Shown: positions 24,940-34,168, counted from the stretch's first letter. The stretch is DNA of 64,000 bases from Mesorhizobium sp. YC-39 (GCF_025753795.1 NZ_JAOWPS010000001.1:1798001-1862000), one strand, 5' to 3'. Notes: a model not told the origin generated them from the sequence alone. Program-made: numbers and translations.

Positions 24940-26232
24940 CTAACCTGCCGCATCCAGTCGGTCGCGCAGCATGCTTAGGGGGAGCAGCATGTTTGGCGCA
25001 TGCCGCATCAGGCCGTGGAACGGGATCGGCGACGGCGGCCCAAAAGGCAGCGGCAAATCCCGGGGCTTCGCTCCACCAGCCCAATCCGCGAGCACCTTGC
25101 CCATGGCCGTGGTCATGGCGATGCCGCGCCCGTTGCAAGCAAAGCCGGCGATTAGGCCAGGCCCGAGATCGACGAGGCGCGGCAGGAAATCGGGCTCGAC
25201 GGCAGCCATTCCCGACCAGCTAAATTCAAGCGGCGGGATTTGCGGGAGATCGAGATGTTTTGCCAGTCGTCGCCAGATCGCCCGCGGCACGCGTGTGTCG
25301 GCGCCGGGGTCAACAATATGCATGCCACCGGTGATCAACCTGTTTTCGGCATCGAAGCGGAAGGTGAAAAGATTGCGCCTGGTGTCGCCGACACCTTGCC
25401 CGCCGGGAAGCAGGCGGGTGCGTATTTCGCGCGGCAGCGGCGCCGTCGCGATCTGGAAGATCTTCAGCGGGAAGTAGGTTCGCTGCAGCGTCTGAAACAG
25501 CGGTCCGCCATAGGCGTTGGTGGCAATAAGGACCTTTTCAGCACGCACCGAACCCGATGCCGTCCTCAAGACCCAGCCATCCCCAATGCGATCGATCGAT
25601 GTGACGCGCGTCTGCTCGAAAATGCGCGCGCCGGCCTTTTCCGCTGCATCGGCGAGCCCGCGCGCATATTCCACCGGATTGAGGACGCCGCCCGACCGGT
25701 CCACCCAGCCGCCGGGATAGCCGCGCACGCCGGTCAGCTCCTCGATCGCCTGCCTGTCCAGTGCAACAGTCGGTTTTCCGCGCTTTGCCCATTGTTCGGC
25801 GCGCGACCTGGTCTTCTCCAATGCGGCCTGCGAATGGGCTGGTTGTATCCATCCATTCTGGACTGCATCGCATTCGATGCCATGCCGCTTGATCAGGCCG
25901 AAGACGAGATCGGCACTGCCGGTCGCGAAATCGACCAGGCGTTCGCCGCGTTCCGGCCCGAGCTGGGCAAGGATGTCGTCTGGGTCCCTTTTTGCGAAAT
26001 TCGGCACCACGAAGCCGGCATTCCTGCCGGTTGCGCCCCAGGCGATGATTTCCGCTTCGAGAACGGCGACCGAGCGGCCTTTTTCGGCGGTGTGTAGCGC
26101 GGTTGAAAGGCCCGAAAATCCGCCGCCGATAATGGCGAGATCGACATCGAGTGCCCCCTCGAGGGCGGGCCGGTCGCGGCGATTGCGGCCGACCGCGTGC
26201 CAGAGGGATTCCTGCCGGCTCCCTTTGTTCAT
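24940..26232 (-). CDS. FAD-dependent amine/amino-acid oxidoreductase (DadA/PuuB-like)
   Basis: A 430-residue flavoprotein. The N-terminal ESLWHAVGR resembles the SxW motif of gamma-glutamylputrescine oxidases. The FAD Rossmann motif is VDLAIIGGGFSGLSTALHTA (about 29-48) with GATGRNAGFV after it, and the C-terminal FAD loop is LIAGFACNGRGIAMTTAMG. It would oxidise an amine or amino acid to an imine, releasing H2O2 or passing on electrons. ATG 26232 overlaps the upstream LivM stop by ATGA, so the enzyme is the last gene of the Liv operon and probably acts on what that importer brings in. Confidence 0.85.
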   Translation of the reverse strand: MNKGSRQESLWHAVGRNRRDRPALEGALDVDLAIIGGGFSGLSTALHTAEKGRSVAVLEAEIIAWGATGRNAGFVVPNFAKRDPDDILAQLGPERGERLVDFATGSADLVFGLIKRHGIECDAVQNGWIQPAHSQAALEKTRSRAEQWAKRGKPTVALDRQAIEELTGVRGYPGGWVDRSGGVLNPVEYARGLADAAEKAGARIFEQTRVTSIDRIGDGWVLRTASGSVRAEKVLIATNAYGGPLFQTLQRTYFPLKIFQIATAPLPREIRTRLLPGGQGVGDTRRNLFTFRFDAENRLITGGMHIVDPGADTRVPRAIWRRLAKHLDLPQIPPLEFSWSGMAAVEPDFLPRLVDLGPGLIAGFACNGRGIAMTTAMGKVLADWAGGAKPRDLPLPFGPPSPIPFHGLMRHAPNMLLPLSMLRDRLDAAG

Positions 26233-27209
26233 GACCCTGTTCCACTCTCGTCCGGAACCACTTTCGCCCCCTTGCCGAACCTTGCACGCCGCGGCCTGTC
26301 GCCGAAGAGGCCGTTCGGCCTGACCAGGAGGATGATGCAGAGCATCACGCCGATGGCGACGATCTGCAGGGCGGCGGCGCGCGCCTGCTGTTCGGGCGGG
26401 AACAGGACGCTGGTCAAGGTCCCCGATCCGGCCCATATCGCCCAGACCAGCACACTGCCGACGACCGCGCCGATGTTGCTGCCCGAACCACCGACGATCA
26501 GCATCACCCAGACCTGGAAGGTCAGGATCGGCAGATAATTGTCCGGGGCGATGAAGCCGGTGAAATGCGCCTGCAGCGCGCCGGCCAGCGCCATGATGGC
26601 GCCGCCGACGGCAAAGGCCTGGACGCGATAGAAACGCGCGCTCTTGCCTAGGGATATCGCGGCTCGCTCATCCTCGCGAAGCGCCTTCAGCACGCGCCCC
26701 CACGGGCTGCGCGACAGATGCTCCAGCGCGAGATAGGCGATCAGCGTCACCACTGAGACGACGGCAAGGTTCGACAGGTTGAACAGCAATGGCGTTTCGG
26801 CAAGGCCGCCGAAGGGACGCGGAATGAAGCCGATGCCGAACGGGCCGCCGGTCAGCTTCTGGGCGTTGAGCGCCACCAGTTGTACCACGACGGCGACGCC
26901 GAAGGTGGTGATCGCCAGATAATCCGATCTCAGGCGCAGCGTGGCGATGCCGGTGATGGCGGCGGCGATACCGCCCACCAGCATGGCACCGAGCCAGCCG
27001 ACAAGGATTGGCAGACCGAAGCCGCCGAGGCGCGCGGCATCGTCGGGCGTGGTCAGCAGCGCCGAGGTGTAGGCGCCGATGGCGACGAAGCCGGCGAGCC
27101 CGACATTGAAGAGCCCGGTCAGCCCCCATTGGAGATTGAGCCCGAGCGTGACGAGCGAAAAGATCAGCGCGGTGGTCAGAAAGAAAGCGCCATAGCCGAG
27201 CAGATCCAT
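26229..27209 (-). CDS. branched-chain-amino-acid-type ABC permease, LivM-like
   Basis: A 326-residue inner-membrane permease with about eight to nine spans. Conserved LivM blocks are LGLNLQWGLTGLFNVGLAGFVAIGAYTSA, LRSDYLAITTFG, SPWGRVLKALREDE and GGSGSNIGAVVGS. It overlaps LivH at its start and the FAD enzyme at its stop, both by four bases or fewer. LivM-type partners import amino acids, amides, urea or aromatic acids, so the family does not fix the substrate. Confidence 0.9.
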   Translation of the reverse strand: MDLLGYGAFFLTTALIFSLVTLGLNLQWGLTGLFNVGLAGFVAIGAYTSALLTTPDDAARLGGFGLPILVGWLGAMLVGGIAAAITGIATLRLRSDYLAITTFGVAVVVQLVALNAQKLTGGPFGIGFIPRPFGGLAETPLLFNLSNLAVVSVVTLIAYLALEHLSRSPWGRVLKALREDERAAISLGKSARFYRVQAFAVGGAIMALAGALQAHFTGFIAPDNYLPILTFQVWVMLIVGGSGSNIGAVVGSVLVWAIWAGSGTLTSVLFPPEQQARAAALQIVAIGVMLCIILLVRPNGLFGDRPRRARFGKGAKVVPDESGTGS

Positions 27210-28117
27210 CAGCGTTCCCTCACTCCGAAAAGGCCGATAGGCCGCACGAACAGCACCGCCATCAGGATGATGAAGGAGACGGCGGCGCGCCATTCGGCGC
27301 CGATCAGCTGCACCGCGCCGGCTTCGGCGAGACCAATGATCAAGCCGCCGAGAACGGCGCCAGGCACGCTGCCGATGCCGCCGAGGATGGCGGCCGCGAA
27401 CATCGGCAGCAGCATGTCGAACCCCATGAACGGGCGGATCTGGATGAGAATGCCGATCATGACGCCGGCGACGCAGGCCAGCGCCCCGCCGATGATCCAG
27501 GTGACGCGCACCACCTTGGCGACGTCGATGCCGACAATGCGGGCCAGTGCCGCGTTCTGGCTCAATGCCTGCATGGAGCGGCCGGTCTGGGTGCGTGTCA
27601 TCAAAAAATGCACGCCGAGCACGAGAACGGCGGTCAGCAGCAGCAAGGCGATCTGGTCGGGAGTGACGCGAATGCCGAAGCCGACCGGCATGGCGATCTG
27701 GATCGCCCGGCTGAAATAGGTCGGGCGCGAGGTGAAGACGAATTCGAGCAGGCTCCTCAGCGCCATCGAGGCGCCGAAGCTCGCCATCACCACGATGATC
27801 GCCTGACCCTTGGCCCGCAGCCGCGCGAACAGCACCAGGTCGAGCAGCAGCGCCAGCAGGCCGGTGATCGCCATGCCGATGATGAGCGCGGCGATCAGCG
27901 GCCAGCCGAAGGAGAGCGGAGCGATCGGCGCGATCTTGCCGAACATCGCGCCGATGGCGCCGACGACGGCGAGCGTCGCATAGGCGCCCCAGGCCATGAA
28001 GTCGCCATGGGCGAAGTTCGAGAAGCGCAGGATCGAATAGGTGAGTGTCACGCCGATGGCGCCGAGGCCGATCATCGAACCCGCCAGCAGTCCGTCGATG
28101 ACAAATTGCAGGTTCAT
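27209..28117 (-). CDS. branched-chain-amino-acid-type ABC permease, LivH-like
   Basis: A 302-residue inner-membrane permease. It begins MNLQFVIDGLLAGSMIGLGAIGVTLTYSIL and has the LivH hallmark RFSNFAHGDFMAWGAY (about 31-46), plus GGIGSVPGAVLGGLIIGLAE near the C terminus. It forms the membrane channel with LivM. Its stop overlaps the LivM start, and its ATG overlaps the LivF stop by four bases. Confidence 0.9.
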   Translation of the reverse strand: MNLQFVIDGLLAGSMIGLGAIGVTLTYSILRFSNFAHGDFMAWGAYATLAVVGAIGAMFGKIAPIAPLSFGWPLIAALIIGMAITGLLALLLDLVLFARLRAKGQAIIVVMASFGASMALRSLLEFVFTSRPTYFSRAIQIAMPVGFGIRVTPDQIALLLLTAVLVLGVHFLMTRTQTGRSMQALSQNAALARIVGIDVAKVVRVTWIIGGALACVAGVMIGILIQIRPFMGFDMLLPMFAAAILGGIGSVPGAVLGGLIIGLAEAGAVQLIGAEWRAAVSFIILMAVLFVRPIGLFGVRER

Positions 28118-28866
28118 GCCGCGCTTCCTTTGCTTTCAGAATCGAGGCGGCGCTGGCCAAGATAGAGTTCGGCGACGACCGGATCGTTCCAGAGCTCGGA
28201 GGCGACGCCCTCATGCCGGTCCTTGCCCTCGACAAGCACATAGGCGCGATCGCCGATGGCAAGCGCGGCCCTGGCGTTCTGTTCGACCAGCAGGATGGTG
28301 ACGCCGGATTTGCGGATGCCGGCCAGCATCTCGAACACCGTCGACACGAATTTCGGCGACAGGCCGGCCGAGGGTTCGTCAAGCACCAGCACCTTGGGAT
28401 GGACGATCAAGGCCCGGGCCACCGCCAGCATCTGCCGCTGGCCGCCCGACAAATTTCCGGCAACGGTCTTGCGCTGGCGAGCGAGATCGGGGAAGGCCGC
28501 ATACATTTCCTCGATGCGGGCAGGGGTCTCGCGCGGTTTCAGGATGCCGCAGGCAACCCTGAGATTGTCCTCGACCGACATCAGCGGGAAGATGTTTTCT
28601 GTCTGCGGCACGAAGGCAAGGCCGAGCCGGACCATGGTGTGGGCGGGTGCGGCGGTGATGTCCTTGCCGTCCAGCAGCACCGTACCGCGGGTGATCGGCA
28701 CCAGCCCGGCGATGGCCTTGATCAGGCTCGACTTGCCGGCCCCATTAGGGCCGAGCACGACAACGATCTCGCCCTTGTTGACGATGATCGAGGCGCCGCG
28801 CACGATCGGCACGCCGGGCTCATAGCCGGCTTCGAGGTCGCGGACATCGAGAACGGCCTGGCTCAT
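28114..28866 (-). CDS. branched-chain-amino-acid-type ABC ATPase, LivF-like
   Basis: A 250-residue ATPase with Walker A GPNGAGKSS, Q-loop FVPQTENIFP, signature LSGGQRQM, Walker B VLVLDEPSAGLS and switch histidine replaced by the LivF-typical LLVEQNARAAL. ATG 28866 is chosen over the upstream extension, which lies inside LivG. It works as a heterodimer with LivG. Confidence 0.9.
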   Translation of the reverse strand: MSQAVLDVRDLEAGYEPGVPIVRGASIIVNKGEIVVVLGPNGAGKSSLIKAIAGLVPITRGTVLLDGKDITAAPAHTMVRLGLAFVPQTENIFPLMSVEDNLRVACGILKPRETPARIEEMYAAFPDLARQRKTVAGNLSGGQRQMLAVARALIVHPKVLVLDEPSAGLSPKFVSTVFEMLAGIRKSGVTILLVEQNARAALAIGDRAYVLVEGKDRHEGVASELWNDPVVAELYLGQRRLDSESKGSAA

Positions 28867-29660
28867 GCCGCGCCTCCGAGATAGGCCTCGATGACGCGCG
28901 GATCGCGCGCCACCTGGTCGGCGGTGCCTTCGCACAAGAGCTGTCCGCTCGCCATGACCAGCACGCGGTGGCAGAGCCGCGTCACCATGTCGATATTGTG
29001 CTCGATCAGCAGGAAGGTGATGCCGCGCGCGTTGATGTCGCGGATGCGGTCGATGATGACTTCGAGCAGCGTCGCGTTGACGCCGGCCGCCGGCTCATCG
29101 AGCAGGATGATCGCCGGATCGGCCATCATGACCCGGGCGAGTTCGAGCAGCTTGCGCTGGCCGCCGGAAAGCACGCGCGCCGGTTCATGCGCAAGGTGGG
29201 CAAGCGCGACCAGCTCGAGCAATTCGATGGCTCTCGTCTGGGCAGCTCGCTCCTCGGCGGCGACTCGCCAGGGCGTCAGAAAATTGGCGAGCAGTCTTTC
29301 TCCGGCCTGCCCCTGCGCGGCCAGCATGACGTTCTCGATCAGGGTCAGATTGGGCAGCGGACGTGGAATCTGGAAGGTGCGGCCGAGGCCGCGGCCGATG
29401 CGGCGGTGCGCGGCTTCGCCCGAGACCAAGGTGCCGTTGAGAAAGATCTCGCCGCTGGAAGGCAGGATGCTGCCGGCCAGCAGATCGAACATCGTCGTCT
29501 TGCCGGCGCCGTTCGGGCCGATGAGGCCGAGGATCTCTCCTGGCCGGACGTCGAACGAGACATTGTTGACCGCGACGAGGCCGCCGAAGCGTATGACGAC
29601 ATTCCTGGCCGTCAGAACCGGCGCGCCGATCTCCCCTTGCCGTTCGGTCGTGTCGCTCAT
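28863..29660 (-). CDS. branched-chain-amino-acid-type ABC ATPase, LivG-like
   Basis: A 265-residue ATPase with Walker A GPNGAGKTT, Q-loop RTFQIPRPLPN, signature LSGGQRKL, Walker B IILLDEPAAGVN and LLIEHNIDMVTRL. The LivG C-terminal helix ends VIEAYLGGAA. First gene of the leftward livGFHM-oxidase operon. ATG 29660 is chosen because the longer frame runs into the divergent promoter region. The cognate binding protein is probably the + strand gene at 32.9 kb, across the divergent GntR operon. Confidence 0.9.
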   Translation of the reverse strand: MSDTTERQGEIGAPVLTARNVVIRFGGLVAVNNVSFDVRPGEILGLIGPNGAGKTTMFDLLAGSILPSSGEIFLNGTLVSGEAAHRRIGRGLGRTFQIPRPLPNLTLIENVMLAAQGQAGERLLANFLTPWRVAAEERAAQTRAIELLELVALAHLAHEPARVLSGGQRKLLELARVMMADPAIILLDEPAAGVNATLLEVIIDRIRDINARGITFLLIEHNIDMVTRLCHRVLVMASGQLLCEGTADQVARDPRVIEAYLGGAA

Positions 29661-29708
29661 CAATCCCTCTGGCCGAAAGCGATCGTCGCCGCTTTCTGAT
29701 TTTTGATT

Positions 29709-29733
29709 TGTGATCACACTTGCTTTGATCACG
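29709..29733. promoter_or_regulatory. paired GntR operator-like sites between liv operon and regulator
   Basis: The perfect palindrome TGTGATCACA (29709-29718) is followed, one and a half helical turns on, by a second related site TTTGATCACG (29724-29733). Both lie in the 136-base divergent gap between livG and the GntR gene, 49-73 bases upstream of livG. FCD-type GntR proteins commonly bind such paired half-palindromes to control both directions. Confidence 0.6.
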
Positions 29734-29796
29734 CTATTCGGCTTTAATTTCTTCCGCAAGCCGAAAACAGGCCAAACGGCGACGACCGGGAATGTC

Positions 29797-30525
29797 ATGC
29801 AGAAGGCTGCTATCGAAAAGAACAATGAGGTGATTGCAGCCCAGCTTACGCCGGTCGGCCGCGAGACCGTGCAGGATCGCGTCTATTCGGAGCTGCGCCG
29901 GGCGTTGATCGGCGGCCTTTTCGAGCCGAGCCAGGTTCTGACCATCCGTGGCCTCGCCGATGCGCTGGTCACCAGCACCATGCCGGTGCGTGAGGCACTC
30001 GGACGGCTGATTACCGAAAAGGCGCTGGAGGCGCTTCCCAACCGCTCCGTGCGCGTGCCGCCGATCACGCTGGAGCGTATCGATGATCTCCTGCGCGCCC
30101 GCTCCCTCATCGAGGGCGAAGCGATCGCGCTTGCCGCCACGCGCATGAACCCGCGCCAGATCGCTTCGGTCGAAGCCATGCTTGCCGAATGGGACGAGAT
30201 GCGGGCGCTGAAGCACAAGAAGGACATCGACCGCGAGGCGACGCTCAACCAGAGCTTCCATTTCGAGATCTACCGCTGCTGCGGATCCGCCGTGCTGATC
30301 CCGATGATCGAGAGCCTCTGGCTGCAATCCGGACCCTGCATCCGTGTCGCCATCTACGCGTTTTCCGATGCCGGCGAGGTCGATACCGCCCACTACCACC
30401 GCAGCATCGTTGCAGCGTTGGCCAAGCAGGATGCCCAAGCCGCGCGTGAGGCGCTGGTGGCCGACATCAGCCGGCCCTTCGCCTTCCTGCGCGACAAGCT
30501 CCAATCGGCGAAAGACCCGATATGA
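29797..30525 (+). CDS. GntR-family regulator, FCD type
   Basis: A 242-residue regulator. The winged helix is ETVQDRVYSELRRALIGGLFEPSQVLTIRGLADALVTSTMPVREALGRLITEKALEALPNRSVRV. The FCD domain has SFHFEIYRCCGSAVLIPMIESLW and HYHRSIVAAL. ATG 29797 gives the normal length; earlier starts would include an unlikely hydrophobic leader. Its stop overlaps the DUF3830 gene by ATGA, so it is cotranscribed with the catabolic set. It faces the liv operon, and it is the likely ligand-responsive controller of both. Confidence 0.88.
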   Translation: MQKAAIEKNNEVIAAQLTPVGRETVQDRVYSELRRALIGGLFEPSQVLTIRGLADALVTSTMPVREALGRLITEKALEALPNRSVRVPPITLERIDDLLRARSLIEGEAIALAATRMNPRQIASVEAMLAEWDEMRALKHKKDIDREATLNQSFHFEIYRCCGSAVLIPMIESLWLQSGPCIRVAIYAFSDAGEVDTAHYHRSIVAALAKQDAQAAREALVADISRPFAFLRDKLQSAKDPI

Positions 30526-31010
30526 CCAAGCCTGCCATAGGGATCACCGAGCCGCGCTCGAACCTGTCCGTGACGGCGCTGCTGTTGCCGGAAAAAGCGC
30601 CCGACAACGCTGCATTCCTGCTGGCCTATCTCGATCAGCCGCGCGTCGTTGCCGGCATCCATGCGATGTGGACCGGGCCTGAGATTTCCTGCCCGGTTCC
30701 ATCAGCACATCTGGATGGCCAGGCCTATGCCAAACCACTGCCGGCGGAGAACGCCACGCTGACGCCGCAGCCGGGCGATATCGTCCTGTCCTATGTGCCG
30801 CCGCGCATGTGGGGCGGCAATCCCAATGCGATCTTCGACATCGGCCTCTACTACGGGCCTGGCGCGCGCCTGCTGTTCCCGATCGGCTGGCTCGCCGGCA
30901 GCGTGGTCGCTCAGGTGGTGCCTGAGGAGCGCGACCGGTTCGCCGCAGCCTGTGGCGTGATCCGCCGCAACGGCGCCTGCGAAATCACCTTCACCCGGGT
31001 GGAGATCTGA
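30522..31010 (+). CDS. DUF3830-family cyclophilin-like protein
   Basis: A 162-residue protein with the DUF3830 pattern: an N-terminal strand with LLLPEKAPDNAAFLLAYL, then IVLSYVPPRMWGGNPNAIFDIGLYYGPGARLLFPIGWLAGSVVAQV. The family has a cyclophilin-like barrel and no established biochemical activity. Members typically lie in amino-acid or hydantoin/allantoin-type catabolic operons. Here it is second in a GntR operon whose other genes are metabolic. Confidence 0.75.
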   Translation: MTKPAIGITEPRSNLSVTALLLPEKAPDNAAFLLAYLDQPRVVAGIHAMWTGPEISCPVPSAHLDGQAYAKPLPAENATLTPQPGDIVLSYVPPRMWGGNPNAIFDIGLYYGPGARLLFPIGWLAGSVVAQVVPEERDRFAAACGVIRRNGACEITFTRVEI

Positions 31011-31370
31011 ATGGCTGAGAGCGACGACAGTTTCGAACTCTTCGACCTTCGTGTCGAGGCGGTCATCCCCGAGGGCAAGCCGATCTATTGTGGCGCCAAG
31101 GCGGGTGACTATTTCGAGCTCAAGGGCGAGATGCTGTCGATGCCAGCGGGGCAAGGTTTTTCGATCTACTCGATTGCGGCGGTGTTGCCGCTGCTGGCGG
31201 CCAAGCAGCGCCCGACACACAGGAACGACTGGATGACATCGGACGCCGAGATCGCCTGTCCCGATCCCAATTGCGCCAGTCGCCTGCGGATCGTCAGGAC
31301 CGGCAAGCGGCGGTTCAGCCATGCCGAGACCACGGCGGTGCCGCTGCCGAAGGAGCAGAACGAGACATGA
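31011..31370 (+). CDS. TIGR04076-family small protein
   Basis: A 119-residue protein with the pattern of TIGR04076: FDLRVEAVIPEGKPIYCGAKAGDYFELKGEMLSMP, then YSIAAVLPLLAAKQRP, and two Cys in IACPDPNCASRLRIV. The function is unknown. It directly follows the DUF3830 gene (no gap) and overlaps the aldo/keto reductase by four bases. In this type of neighbourhood it often sits beside aldo/keto reductases. Confidence 0.7.
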   Translation: MAESDDSFELFDLRVEAVIPEGKPIYCGAKAGDYFELKGEMLSMPAGQGFSIYSIAAVLPLLAAKQRPTHRNDWMTSDAEIACPDPNCASRLRIVRTGKRRFSHAETTAVPLPKEQNET

Positions 31371-32422
31371 CCGCCAAGACTTTCGAACTCAGCCCCGGCT
31401 ATACGATCTCGCGCGTCATTCGCGGCGGCTGGCAGCTGGCCGGCGGACATGGCGCCATCGACCGCGAACAGGCGGTGACCGACCTGATCGCCACCTTCGA
31501 CGCCGGCATCAGGACCTATGATTGCGCCGATATCTATACCGGCGTCGAGGAACTGATCGGTGCGGCGCGGCTGCGGCTGGCCAACGAGCGCGGTCTCGAC
31601 GCCGCCGCCAGGATGAAGGTGCATACCAAGCTGGTGCCCGACCTCGAACGGCTTTCCAACATCAGCCGCGACTATGTCAGAGGCATCGTCGACCAGTCGC
31701 TGCGGCGGCTGAAGACCGAGCGGCTCGATCTCGTGCAGTTCCACTGGTGGGATTATGCGCTGCCCCGCTATGTCGATGCGATGGGCTGGCTCAACGAGCT
31801 TCGCCTGGAAGGCAAGGTGCGCAATGTCGGCACCACCAATTTCGACACACAGCATTTGGCCGAGATTCTGGCGGCCGGCGTGCCGCTGGTCAGCCAGCAG
31901 CTGCAATATTCCGTGCTCGACCAGCGGCCGGCGAACAGCCTTGCAGCGCTGGCCGAACAGAACGGCATCAGCTTCCTCTGCTATGGTTCGGTGGCAGGCG
32001 GCTTCCTCAGCAACAAATGGCTTGATGTCGCAGAGCCGCGGACGCCGCTCGAAAACCGGTCGCTGGTCAAATACAAGCTGATCATCGACGATTTCGGCGG
32101 CTGGGAGCTTTTCCAGGAGTTGCTCAGAGCGCTGAAGGCGGTCGGCGACCGCCACGGCGTCGACATCGCCACCATCGCCAGTGCCTGGGTGCTGGAGCAG
32201 CCGCAAGTGGCGGCCGTCATCGTCGGCGCCCGCAACCAGGCGCACGCCCTTGCCAATGCCAGGATCATGGACGTCGCGCTCGATGCCGAGGACCGCGCGC
32301 GGATCGCCGCCGTCATCGCGCAAAGCCGCGGCCCCCTTGGCGATGTCTACACGCTGGAGCGTGACCGTCACGGCCGCCATGGTTCGATCATGCACTACAA
32401 TCTGAACGCGGGCCGGATATGA
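31367..32422 (+). CDS. aldo/keto reductase
   Basis: A 351-residue NADPH-dependent reductase of the AKR barrel fold. The catalytic tetrad is recognisable: Asp and Tyr in TYDCADIYTGVEEL, Lys in VHTKLVPD, and His in LVQFHWWD. The cofactor site is in the C-terminal part (QPQVAAVIVGARNQAHALAN). There is a DUF-like C-terminal extension ending in SIMHYNLNAGRI. It is tightly coupled by overlaps to its neighbours. The aldehyde or ketone substrate is unknown, perhaps a product of the FAD oxidase across the divergent promoter. Confidence 0.88.
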   Translation: MTAKTFELSPGYTISRVIRGGWQLAGGHGAIDREQAVTDLIATFDAGIRTYDCADIYTGVEELIGAARLRLANERGLDAAARMKVHTKLVPDLERLSNISRDYVRGIVDQSLRRLKTERLDLVQFHWWDYALPRYVDAMGWLNELRLEGKVRNVGTTNFDTQHLAEILAAGVPLVSQQLQYSVLDQRPANSLAALAEQNGISFLCYGSVAGGFLSNKWLDVAEPRTPLENRSLVKYKLIIDDFGGWELFQELLRALKAVGDRHGVDIATIASAWVLEQPQVAAVIVGARNQAHALANARIMDVALDAEDRARIAAVIAQSRGPLGDVYTLERDRHGRHGSIMHYNLNAGRI

Positions 32423-32847
32423 GCGCAAAGCCCTCCCTGTTTTCGCGTGCGAGCGCCGAGGTCGTCGATCTCCACCGCTTCTTCGTCGACTGGTTCGTCG
32501 AGGCGCGCGCGAACAGAGTGGATTTCGGCCGCTTCGAGCGTGTGATGGGCGAAGGTTTCAGCATGATCGCACCGAGCGGCCAGGTCCTCGATCGTGACGC
32601 AGTCGTGGGTCATGTCCGGGAAAGCCGCGCCACCTGTGACGACGGCTTTGCCATCTCGATCGAGGATATCCGGCCAGGCTGGCAGACCGGCGACACGATC
32701 GTCGTCAGCTACATCGAAGCACAGCAACGCGCCGGCAAGCACAGTCGCCGTCGCTCGAGTGCCGTTTTCACCACCAGTTCATTGGCGCCCAACGGCGTTG
32801 AATGGCGACATCTGCATGAAACCTGGCTGCAGGTGCCGGAAGGCTGA
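32419..32847 (+). CDS. SnoaL/NTF2-like small protein
   Basis: A 142-residue protein with the alpha-helix/beta-sheet order of the NTF2-like superfamily: LHRFFVDWFVEARANRVDFGRFERVMGEGFSMIAPSGQVLDRDAVVGHV, then strands ending in EWRHLHETWLQV. Members act as small hydrolases, isomerases or binding proteins. It overlaps the aldo/keto reductase by four bases. Function unknown. Confidence 0.65.
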   Translation: MSAKPSLFSRASAEVVDLHRFFVDWFVEARANRVDFGRFERVMGEGFSMIAPSGQVLDRDAVVGHVRESRATCDDGFAISIEDIRPGWQTGDTIVVSYIEAQQRAGKHSRRRSSAVFTTSSLAPNGVEWRHLHETWLQVPEG

Positions 32848-32895
32848 ACAGGCTCAAGACGTGAATGAGAGTCGTTTAACGAAAGGGGAACAACA

Positions 32896-34155
32896 ATGAC
32901 AAAGACGATACTTCAAATCACCACCGCGCTGGCTCTGCTGACGGCAGCCGGTGCTGCGCAAGCCGCCGATTGCAAGATCACTGTCGGCCTCGTCATGGAA
33001 CTGACCGGTCCGGCCGGCGAATACGGCCAGGCCGGCGCCAAGTCAGTCGAAATGGCCTTCCGCGACATCAATGCAGCCGGCGGCGTGCGCGGCTGCGATC
33101 TCGCCACCGACACGCGTGACAGCCAGAGCCAGGGCAACATTGCGGTCGACGCCGCGACCCAACTGGTGCAGGTCAAGAAGGTGCCGGTGATCATCGGCGG
33201 CATCATCTCCTCGGTATCGATCCCGATCCTGACCTCTGTCACAGCGCCGGCCAAGATCGTCCAGGTATCGCCGGCTTCCTCGTCGCCGACGCTGACGGCG
33301 CTCGGCCGTGACGGCAAGACCAACGGCATCTTCTTCCGCACCATCACCTCGGATGCGCTGCAGGGCGTCGCCGCCGCCAAATATGCCATCGACAAGGGTT
33401 TCAAGAAGCTCTCGGTCATCCATGTCAACAACGACTTTGGCGTCAACATGGTGGCGGAATTCTCGCGCGCCTATAAGGCGCTCGGCGGCACCATCGTCTC
33501 CGACACGCCCTACAATGAAAAGCAGTCGAGCTATGCGTCGGAAGTGACCGCGGCCATGGCCGGCGAGCCGGACGGGCTTTATCTCGTCAGCACGCCTGTC
33601 GATGGCGCCACCATCGCCCGCGCCTGGATTTCGCAGGGCGGCGTGCAGAAATTCCTGCTCAATGACGGCATGAACAGCCCGGACTTCATCGAATCCGTCG
33701 GCGCCGACTATCTGAAGGATGCCTATGGCACCTCTTCTGGCACCAGCCCGACCGCATCGACCGAGTATTTCACCAAGAACTACAAGGAATTTTCCGGCAT
33801 CGAGCCGACCAACCCGGCGGCCGATCGCTCCTATGATGCCGGCGCCATCGTCGGGCTGGCCATCGCCATCGCTGGCTCCGAGGATCCGGCCAAGATCAAG
33901 GACGCGATGTACAAGGCCGTCGACCCGGCCGGCACGCCGATCTTTGCCGGCAAGGACGAGTTCGCCAAGGCGCTCGGCCTGATCAAGGATGGCAAGCCGA
34001 TCCGCTACGAAGGCGTCATCGGTCCGGTCGCCTTCGACAAATATGGTGACATCACGGGCCCGTTCCGGCTGTGGAAGATCGTCGACGGCAAGGTGACGAC
34101 CGACGGCGAAATGACCACGGATGATGTCAACGCGCTCCAGGCGAAGCTTCAGTAA
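32896..34155 (+). CDS. Liv-type periplasmic substrate-binding protein
   Basis: A 419-residue exported binding protein with a signal peptide (MTKTILQITTALALLTAAGAAQAA). The Peripla_BP_6 fold has ITVGLVMELTGPAGEYGQAGAKSVEMAFRDINAAGG, KVPVIIGGIISSVSIPILTSV and VIHVNNDFGVNMVAEF. This is the missing binding protein for the livGFHM operon on the other side of the GntR regulator. GAAAGGGG lies upstream of the ATG. Substrate unknown, presumably the same amine or amino acid handled by the FAD oxidase. Confidence 0.9.
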   Translation: MTKTILQITTALALLTAAGAAQAADCKITVGLVMELTGPAGEYGQAGAKSVEMAFRDINAAGGVRGCDLATDTRDSQSQGNIAVDAATQLVQVKKVPVIIGGIISSVSIPILTSVTAPAKIVQVSPASSSPTLTALGRDGKTNGIFFRTITSDALQGVAAAKYAIDKGFKKLSVIHVNNDFGVNMVAEFSRAYKALGGTIVSDTPYNEKQSSYASEVTAAMAGEPDGLYLVSTPVDGATIARAWISQGGVQKFLLNDGMNSPDFIESVGADYLKDAYGTSSGTSPTASTEYFTKNYKEFSGIEPTNPAADRSYDAGAIVGLAIAIAGSEDPAKIKDAMYKAVDPAGTPIFAGKDEFAKALGLIKDGKPIRYEGVIGPVAFDKYGDITGPFRLWKIVDGKVTTDGEMTTDDVNALQAKLQ

Positions 34156-34168
34156 GCGCCCTGTTGTA

